A DNA stretch of 19,508 bases from JAAYPI01 sp036734385 (lineage in GTDB: Bacteria; Bacteroidota; Bacteroidia; Bacteroidales; Paludibacteraceae), in contig DAIMYQ010000030.1 of assembly GCA_036734385.1 (NCBI GenBank), positions 1 through 19,508 on the forward strand, given 5' to 3'. Each line of letters starts with the position of its first letter. Position 1 is the stretch's first letter. The notes beneath the pieces were generated by a model that searched no databases, was not told the origin of the DNA, and saw only the letters and a program-made list of their open reading frames with translations. Of this stretch, positions 14,639-19,508 are shown piece by piece. The position numbers and the translations under genes are program-made.

Positions 14639-16195
14639 TCACGACAATGTTTCTGCCAAAAATTCAGCACATTTTTCGCCATCCAAAGCAGCAGAAACAA
14701 TTCCTCCTGCATATCCTGCACCCTCTCCACAAGGGTAAAGCCCCTTAATACGAATATGTTCCAATGTTTCTTTATTTCTTAAGACCCGAATAGGAGATGA
14801 GGTTCTTGTTTCTACACCAATCAAAACAGCTTCATTTGTCAAAAAGTTTCTTGACCACTGACCAAAAGTTTTAAATCCTTCGCGTAAACGTTCGTTTACT
14901 TGTTTGGGTAACCAAAAATGCAAAGGAGACGAAACCAATCCGGGAGTATACGAACTTTCGGGTAAATCATAAGAAACCTTTTTTCGGGTAAAATCCATCA
15001 TACGCTGTGCAGGAGCACTTTGTTTGCTTCCTCCGTTTACGTACGCTAAATTTTCCATTTCCTCCTGGAAATTCATTACGCTAAATTCCTTATTATCTCC
15101 ATATTCCGACAAATCTTCGGGTCTAATTTCAACCACCATACCCGAATTTGCCCACACGGAACCTCGATTTGATGGAGACATTCCGTTCACAACCACTTGG
15201 TTCGGACCACTTGCTGCCGGTACAACAAAACCTCCCGGACACATACAAAATGAATAAACGCCTCTTTCTTGTACTTGTGTAACAAAATTATACTCCGCCG
15301 GAGGAAGATATTCACCTCGTCCATCTTCAGAATGGTATTGCATTTGATCTATCAGCTTTTGTGGATGTTCTAAACGAACTCCAACAGCAATACCTTTTGC
15401 TTCAATATCTATTTGTTTTTCTTTAAGTAAGCGATAAACATCGCGAGCCGAATGCCCGGTAGCCAAAATTACTTTTCCTACAAACGTTTCATTCGTGTTG
15501 GTGATAATACCCTTAACTTCACCCTTTTCGACAATCAAATCATCCATACGCGTATTAAAATGAACCTCACCTCCGCATGAAATAATCTTTTCTCGTATGT
15601 TTTTGATAACAGTCGGCAATTTATCTGTTCCAATATGAGGATGAGCATCTATCAGAATGGAGGGCGATGCCCCATGATTACAAAAAATGTGTAAAATACG
15701 TTCCGTATTACCTCGCTTCTTACTACGAGTATATAATTTTCCATCAGAAAAAGCTCCTGCTCCACCCTCTCCAAAACTATAGTTGGATTCGGGATTAACC
15801 TCATTCTCACGAGTTATAAGGGCAATATCTTTTTTTCTTGAAGAAACATCTTTTCCTCTTTCAATAATTATCGGCTTGATTCCCAATTCAATCAAACGCA
15901 ACGCAGCAAATAAACCTGCAGGTCCTGCCCCCACCACTACTACTTGTTTTGCTTTAGATACATCTTTGTAGGTAAATGTAAATAACGCTTGAGGTTCAGG
16001 CTTTTCATTGATAAATACACGCAACTGCAAATTAACAAATACAGTTCGCTGACGAGCATCAATGGTACGTTTCACTACCTGAACAGCCGTAATATTTTTC
16101 ACATCATAACTGTACTCTTTGGAAACAAAATCTTTAAGAAACTGTTCTGAAGAAGCTATCTTAGGAAGGACTCTTACGTTGATTTCCGAAACCAT
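14639..16195 (-). CDS. FAD-dependent oxidoreductase of the COG2509 type
   Basis: The protein has 518 residues, the normal length for this uncharacterised dehydrogenase family. An N-terminal alpha/beta region (about 1-80) precedes a dinucleotide-binding fold: GAGPAG at 89-94 with the acidic end of strand 2 at E112-R113 ('IIIERG'). Further family strings are 'FGEGGAGAFSDGKLYTR' (141-157), 'ILATGHSARD' (243-252), 'FCMCPGGFVVPA' with C317 and C319 (316-327), and the C-terminal 'YPCGEGAGYAGGI', which completes the FAD site. It is cytosolic, with no signal peptide or membrane segment. The biological substrate of the family is not known to me; the two Cys may be functional. It follows rpsP on the same strand, with a hairpin between them, so it may be read through from rpsP or have its own start. 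Confidence 0.85.
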   Translation of the reverse strand: MVSEINVRVLPKIASSEQFLKDFVSKEYSYDVKNITAVQVVKRTIDARQRTVFVNLQLRVFINEKPEPQALFTFTYKDVSKAKQVVVVGAGPAGLFAALRLIELGIKPIIIERGKDVSSRKKDIALITRENEVNPESNYSFGEGGAGAFSDGKLYTRSKKRGNTERILHIFCNHGASPSILIDAHPHIGTDKLPTVIKNIREKIISCGGEVHFNTRMDDLIVEKGEVKGIITNTNETFVGKVILATGHSARDVYRLLKEKQIDIEAKGIAVGVRLEHPQKLIDQMQYHSEDGRGEYLPPAEYNFVTQVQERGVYSFCMCPGGFVVPAASGPNQVVVNGMSPSNRGSVWANSGMVVEIRPEDLSEYGDNKEFSVMNFQEEMENLAYVNGGSKQSAPAQRMMDFTRKKVSYDLPESSYTPGLVSSPLHFWLPKQVNERLREGFKTFGQWSRNFLTNEAVLIGVETRTSSPIRVLRNKETLEHIRIKGLYPCGEGAGYAGGIVSAALDGEKCAEFLAETLS

Positions 16196-16220
16196 ATTTT
16201 CTTTGTTATTTTATACAAAA

Positions 16221-16243
16221 AGAGCTGCCCAAAAGGCAGCTCT
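16221..16243 (-). terminator. Rho-independent terminator after rpsP
   Basis: AGAGCTGCC (16221-16229) and GGCAGCTCT (16235-16243) pair perfectly around CAAAA. Downstream on the minus strand comes TTTTTGTATAAAA. It lies 25 bases past the rpsP stop and 25 bases before the FAD oxidoreductase ATG, so it ends or attenuates rpsP transcription before the next gene. Confidence 0.85.
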
Positions 16244-16268
16244 CATACTCTTTTAATTTATATCAAAA

Positions 16269-16808
16269 CTATTCGGCTACCGGAGCAGATGTTACTTCCG
16301 GTTCAGCTGGAGCAACAACTTCTTCTTTAGGAGTTTCTGCTGCTAATTTTTCAGCTTGTTTTTTGGCTACAACAGCTGCTTTAGCTTTGTTAGCTTCTTT
16401 TTCAGCTTCCAAACGTTGTTTCGCTGTTAATTTTGCAGTTTCAGATAGTTTTTCTTTTACTTTTTCAACTGACTGTTGTTTATTTTGCATCCAAGCATCA
16501 AATTTATTTTCTGCTTCTTCTGCCGTAAATGCACCTTTGGCTACACCACCCAACAAGTGTTTTTTCATCATAACACCTTCTCTTGAGAATATGTCTCTAA
16601 CGGTATCCGTTGGTTGTGCTCCCGTTTGAATCCAACTCAAAGCCTTTTCGAAGTTTAAATTTACCGTAGCAGGATTTGTGTTCGGATTGTATGAACCGAT
16701 CCTTTCAATAAACTTACCATCACGTGGTGCCCTGACGTCTGCGACTACAATATGGTAATAAGCATACCCTTTGCGTCCATGTCTTTGCAATCTAATTTTA
16801 GTTGCCAT
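16269..16808 (-). CDS. rpsP: 30S ribosomal protein bS16 with long C-terminal tail
   Basis: The protein has 179 residues. Residues 1 to about 85 are a standard bS16: 'MATKIRLQRHGRKGYAYYHIVVAD', 'DGKFIERIGSYNP', 'ALSWIQTGAQPTDTVRDIFSREGVM'. It binds 16S rRNA in the body of the 30S subunit. The remaining 95 residues are an extension rich in Lys, Ala and Glu (about 110-155, probably helical) ending in a Pro/Glu/Val/Ala tail. Similar extensions occur in other Bacteroidota bS16 proteins, so this is not a fusion artefact; E. coli bS16 has 82 residues. The neighbours are not the rimM-trmD-rplS set seen in proteobacteria. A TAnnTTTG promoter and a GC-rich hairpin precede it, and a terminator follows. 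Confidence 0.96.
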   Translation of the reverse strand: MATKIRLQRHGRKGYAYYHIVVADVRAPRDGKFIERIGSYNPNTNPATVNLNFEKALSWIQTGAQPTDTVRDIFSREGVMMKKHLLGGVAKGAFTAEEAENKFDAWMQNKQQSVEKVKEKLSETAKLTAKQRLEAEKEANKAKAAVVAKKQAEKLAAETPKEEVVAPAEPEVTSAPVAE

Positions 16809-16837
16809 AATTTTTTATTAATTTATTAATTAAACTT

Positions 16838-16860
16838 CCTCGCATTTCCCGAATGCGGGG
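16838..16860 (-). promoter_or_regulatory. Hairpin in the rpsP 5' leader
   Basis: CCTCGCATT (16838-16846) pairs with AATGCGGGG (16852-16860) through nine pairs including one G.T, around the loop TCCCG. It directly follows the rpsP -7 element, so it would form at or near the 5' end of the mRNA, about 30 bases before the start codon. It stands out from the AT-rich surroundings. Roles in mRNA stability or ribosomal-protein feedback are possible. Confidence 0.55.
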
Positions 16861-16861
16861 A

Positions 16862-16869
16862 CAAAGGTA
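16862..16869 (-). promoter_or_regulatory. Candidate rpsP -7 element (TACCTTTG)
   Basis: Read on the minus strand, this is an exact TAnnTTTG match 53 bases upstream of rpsP. The -33 region has no clear TTG. It gives rpsP its own promoter, separate from the SPOR-protein gene upstream. Confidence 0.55.
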
Positions 16870-16920
16870 TAATTATTTATCGAAGTATAAAATAGTTAAG
16901 TCGAAAAATATACGAAACGA

Positions 16921-17907
16921 CTAATTTTTCAATAGCCAAGCCTTACTAAAACGCGGATTATTTTTTTGGAATTGTTGCAAGAAAAATTCCCCCTCTTTTT
17001 CGTTATCAAAAGACGATGCAGATACACGATATCTATTTTCAGAAAGAATAATGGTAGAACTTTTCAAATTGGAGGGTAATTCTGATAAGAAATGTTGAGC
17101 TTTAGCTTCCGTTTGAAAACTACCTATGATAATGTGGTATTCCGTTTCCTTTTTTGCAACAGCCGGAGTCTGACTAACAGGAAGGTACACCTTGAAGACA
17201 TTTTGTACACTGTCAACGGGAGCGGCAACTGCTTCTACCGCTGCAACAGAATCAGTTTGCAAAGACATTCCTTTCTCTACCACAGGGGAAAAACGATAAG
17301 AACAAATACCCGCTTGGTAATCAACAGGCACATCTTTTATTTGGAAAGGAAATAAGACAAAGAAAAGAAATATGGCTGCCGTAGCTACCAAATACTTAAC
17401 AGTGTCGGACATTCTGGAAGATTTCGGAACGAATTGTATAACATGGTTAGTCAGGTCTTCCGGAGCTCTTTCAACGATATCAGGCAAACTATCTATTGCA
17501 GAAAAATAAAATGGAGAAAAACCAAACGAAGAACAAAGGAAATCATTATAAACAGCCGGAGTAAAACACACCCTTCCATCAACGAATGCAGCAAAAGAAC
17601 CCAAAGTTCCAAATTCAAGGCATCTGTTTTGGTTCAATTCCGCTTTTAGAGCAACTACCTCGTCTGCAATTTTATCATTGGCAACAGCAAAAGAAATATG
17701 TTCCTTCTCCATAATAGAATGTGCCAACAAACCGTCATTATACACCAAATTCGGATTAAATCCTATTTCCTTTTGAGGAGGGTAGAAAATACCACCTTCG
17801 GTTATTCGTGCAGCTTGATACTCAGACACAAACCCACCAAAAGCCGGAACAATAACAAAGTCATGTTCATACAAAAGGCTCTCTATATAGGATATTATCG
17901 ACTGCAT
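16921..17907 (-). CDS. Membrane protein with HU/CCDC81-like N-terminus and SPOR domain
   Basis: The protein has 328 residues from the ATG at 17907; a start at 17943 would add 12 residues not expected before the conserved 'ISYIESLLYEHDFVIVPAFGG'. Residues 1 to about 135 match the bacterial HU-CCDC81 type of IHF/HU-like fold, including 'VPAFGGFVSEY', 'LEFGTLGSF' and 'FTPAVYNDF'. One membrane helix (171-190) follows, then a low-complexity periplasmic linker (191-255) and a C-terminal SPOR domain (257-328, 'YHIIIGSFQTEAKAQHFLSEL'). SPOR domains bind denuded septal peptidoglycan, so a division-site or cell-wall role is likely, with the HU-like domain in the cytoplasm. What that domain binds is unknown: DNA or protein filaments are possible. 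The gene diverges from rfbB. Confidence 0.85.
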   Translation of the reverse strand: MQSIISYIESLLYEHDFVIVPAFGGFVSEYQAARITEGGIFYPPQKEIGFNPNLVYNDGLLAHSIMEKEHISFAVANDKIADEVVALKAELNQNRCLEFGTLGSFAAFVDGRVCFTPAVYNDFLCSSFGFSPFYFSAIDSLPDIVERAPEDLTNHVIQFVPKSSRMSDTVKYLVATAAIFLFFVLFPFQIKDVPVDYQAGICSYRFSPVVEKGMSLQTDSVAAVEAVAAPVDSVQNVFKVYLPVSQTPAVAKKETEYHIIIGSFQTEAKAQHFLSELPSNLKSSTIILSENRYRVSASSFDNEKEGEFFLQQFQKNNPRFSKAWLLKN

Positions 17908-18119
17908 GGACGCAAAGGACGCAATAAATAAGACAATCCACAAACCACCTCGAACAAAGTTTTTAACAAGTTATGAACACCTACCTTCGTTTTTTAATTA
18001 AAAAATTGCCTTTCAAGCAAATAATATAGGGTCTTGTTTTTCATAATAAACTCTCCAATCTACTACGCAGCATATAATAAATCTTTCAGGCAGACATTTC
18101 CTTTTTTGGGTAAAATATA

Positions 18120-18127
18120 TATCTTTG
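18120..18127 (+). promoter_or_regulatory. Candidate rfbB promoter (-7 TATCTTTG)
   Basis: This is an exact TAnnTTTG match 26 bases before the rfbB ATG. TTTC at 18097-18100, 19 bases upstream, is a one-mismatch fit to the -33 element. The expected leader is about 20 bases. Confidence 0.6.
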
Positions 18128-18153
18128 CTGCAATCAATTTTATAACAAAAAAA

Positions 18154-19212
18154 ATGAGTAATAAAAAAATTCTGATTACGGGAGCTGCAGGTTTTATTGG
18201 CTCTCATGTTATCCGCCTTTTTGTGAATAAATATCCTGATTATATGCTTTATAATTTGGACGCTCTTACGTATGCCGGCAATTTGGAAAACCTGAAAGAC
18301 ATTGCCAACAAGCCTAATTACAACTTTATAAAAGGTGACATTACAGATACTGATTTTATTCAAAACTTGTTCGACGAATATAAGTTTGACGGAGTAATTC
18401 ACTTAGCTGCCGAATCTCATGTAGATAGATCTATTACGGATCCGCTTTCTTTTATAAAAACCAATGTATTGGGCACTGCCAATTTATTGAATGCCGCTAA
18501 AAATTGTTGGAAAGACAACATGGAAGGAAAACGTTTCTACCATGTTTCTACCGATGAAGTATATGGCTCGTTGGGCAAAGAAGGATTCTTTACCGAAAAA
18601 ACAGCCTATGACCCTCGTAGTCCGTATTCGGCATCAAAGGCAAGTTCCGACCATTTTGTGCGTGCATATCACCACACATACGGACTTCCTATTGTACTTT
18701 CCAATTGTTCTAACAACTACGGAGCCAACCACTTCCCTGAGAAACTGATTCCACTTTGCATTAACAATATCAAAAACAACAAGCCTATTCCTGTTTATGG
18801 AAAAGGTGAAAACGTACGCGACTGGTTGTGGGTAAACGACCACGCCCGTGCCATTGATATTATTTTCCATACCGGAAAAACCGGAGAAACATACAATATT
18901 GGAGGTAACAACGAATGGACAAACATTGACCTTATCTATCAATTGTGCCAGATAATGGACAAAAAATTACATCGTGCCGAAGGAACTTCTAAAAAATTGA
19001 TTACTTTCGTAACAGACCGTGCCGGACACGATTTACGCTATGCTATCGATTCTTCAAAGTTACAAAGAGAATTGGGTTGGAAACCTTCTTTACAATTTGA
19101 AGAAGGATTAGAAAAAACAGTAGATTGGTATTTGGAAAATGAAGATTGGCTAAACAACGTAACGAGCGGTACATACCAAAAATATTACGAAAAACAATAT
19201 ACAGACAGATAA
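18154..19212 (+). CDS. rfbB: dTDP-glucose 4,6-dehydratase
   Basis: The protein has 352 residues from the ATG at 18154. An upstream in-frame ATG at 18034 would lie above the -7 element and add 40 residues absent from the family. It converts dTDP-glucose to dTDP-4-keto-6-deoxyglucose, the second step toward dTDP-rhamnose and other deoxysugars of surface polysaccharides. This is an extended short-chain dehydrogenase: NAD-binding GAAGFIG (10-16), 'LAAESHVDRS' (84-93), catalytic T133-D134-E135 in STDEVYG, and Y158 with K162 in YSASK. 'RDWLWVNDHARAI' and the substrate-binding C-terminal part are complete. It is alone here: rfbA, rfbC and rfbD are not next to it, and a terminator follows. Gene symbol rmlB is a synonym. 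Confidence 0.95.
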   Translation: MSNKKILITGAAGFIGSHVIRLFVNKYPDYMLYNLDALTYAGNLENLKDIANKPNYNFIKGDITDTDFIQNLFDEYKFDGVIHLAAESHVDRSITDPLSFIKTNVLGTANLLNAAKNCWKDNMEGKRFYHVSTDEVYGSLGKEGFFTEKTAYDPRSPYSASKASSDHFVRAYHHTYGLPIVLSNCSNNYGANHFPEKLIPLCINNIKNNKPIPVYGKGENVRDWLWVNDHARAIDIIFHTGKTGETYNIGGNNEWTNIDLIYQLCQIMDKKLHRAEGTSKKLITFVTDRAGHDLRYAIDSSKLQRELGWKPSLQFEEGLEKTVDWYLENEDWLNNVTSGTYQKYYEKQYTDR

Positions 19213-19234
19213 ATATTTACTGTAGTAGTATAAT

Positions 19235-19258
19235 AAGGGGCGTTTTTCAACGCTCCTT
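19235..19258 (+). terminator. Terminator after rfbB
   Basis: AAGGGGCGTT (19235-19244) pairs with AACGCTCCTT (19249-19258), ten pairs with one G.T, around TTTC, followed by ATTTGTT. It lies 22 bases past the rfbB stop. Confidence 0.82.
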
Positions 19259-19362
19259 ATTTGTTAGAATACAAAAAATCTAAAACTACCGAAATTTCTA
19301 TACTTGTAACCAACAAAGGTTTTGATCAGATAAAGAGTTCTTTGGATAAATTAGGAATTTGA
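19237..19362 (+). pseudogene. Possible 3' remnant of a coding sequence
   Basis: An open frame of 41 codons ends at TGA 19360-19362, and its last 26 residues (beginning 'KTTEISILVTNKGFDQIKSS') look like real protein. There is no plausible start: the frame opens inside the rfbB terminator. It may be the tail of a decayed gene. I do not recognise the parent family, and chance cannot be excluded in so short a frame. Confidence 0.25.
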
Positions 19363-19408
19363 TTAATTTAGGACTCAGAAAAGATATTTGCAAAAATTAA
19401 CAAAATGG

Positions 19409-19508
19409 ATAGGTGTAACTGTTGGTTATTTTAGCCATTTTTATAAAAAATTAATTATCAATACATTAAATAAAAAACACAATCAACTATAGTCGAAATA
19501 GGTGTAAC
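19409..19508. repeat. Spaced 11-bp direct repeat at the window end
   Basis: ATAGGTGTAAC is present at 19409-19419 and 19498-19508, starts 89 bases apart, in AT-rich non-coding DNA. It could be two protein-binding sites, an iterated repeat continuing past the window, or element ends or target duplications. The second copy is cut by the window edge. Confidence 0.45.

Larger units (their letters stand above)
19213..19508. other. Non-coding tail of the window
   Basis: It holds the rfbB terminator, a 41-codon open stretch without a start (possible gene remnant, 19237-19362) and AT-rich DNA. The 11-base string ATAGGTGTAAC occurs at 19409-19419 and at the last 11 bases (19498-19508). No complete gene or recognisable RNA is seen. 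Confidence 0.6.

Noticed and set aside
18034..18153. rfbB extension from ATG 18034
   Set aside because: It adds 40 residues absent from the family and would start upstream of the well-placed -7 element at 18120-18127.
18013..18402. 129-residue minus-strand frame over the rfbB start
   Set aside because: It is antisense to the NAD-binding region of rfbB; its residues reflect the complement of a strongly conserved gene.

Overview
The window looks like chromosomal DNA of an AT-rich member of the Bacteroidota, most likely the class Bacteroidia (tentative). The evidence is the lack of Shine-Dalgarno sequences, several good matches to the Bacteroidota -7 promoter element TAnnTTTG, a TonB-dependent receptor with an N-terminal carboxypeptidase-regulatory-like domain, a bS16 protein with the long Lys/Ala/Glu tail of this phylum, a 463-residue fold-III arginine decarboxylase, and an HU-type/SPOR membrane protein. 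I see no tRNA, rRNA, CRISPR array or intact mobile element.

Layout. 19-1978 (+): a lipoprotein and a beta-barrel-type outer membrane protein joined by an ATGA overlap, then a small two-helix membrane protein; these have the least recognisable function. 2202-3716 (+): a CPA1-type K+(Na+)/H+ antiporter with a C-terminal TrkA-C-like domain. 3766-6479 (+): a His/Cys-rich exported small protein followed by a TonB-dependent receptor with a CxxC in its plug, which reads as a probable metal-acquisition pair. A strong bidirectional terminator at 6495-6537 separates these from a long minus-strand block.

Minus-strand block. speA-speB (8811 to 6555) converts arginine to agmatine to putrescine plus urea. 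The efflux operon (14507 to 9018) reads marR, tolC-like, hlyD-like, ABC-2 permease, ABC-2 permease; no ATPase gene is present. Two nearly identical palindromes (GTTGCATAA[A/G]CAAC) lie upstream of marR and between marR and tolC, and are very probably the MarR operators. Next come an FAD-dependent oxidoreductase of the COG2509 type (16195 to 14639), rpsP (16808 to 16269) with hairpins on both sides, and an HU/CCDC81-like-TM-SPOR protein (17907 to 16921). Divergent from that, rfbB (18154-19212, +) makes dTDP-4-keto-6-deoxyglucose and ends at a terminator. The last 250 bases are non-coding, with a short possible gene remnant and an 11-bp direct repeat.

Most genes are recognisable housekeeping or envelope functions. 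The material worth a second look is mainly regulatory: the MarR operator pair, palindromes at the antiporter and speA promoters, a 20-bp-period repeat in the tolC promoter and a hairpin at the rpsP mRNA 5' end. The metal-uptake-like pair and the ATPase-less ABC-2 efflux operon are also of interest. I see no clearly new system.
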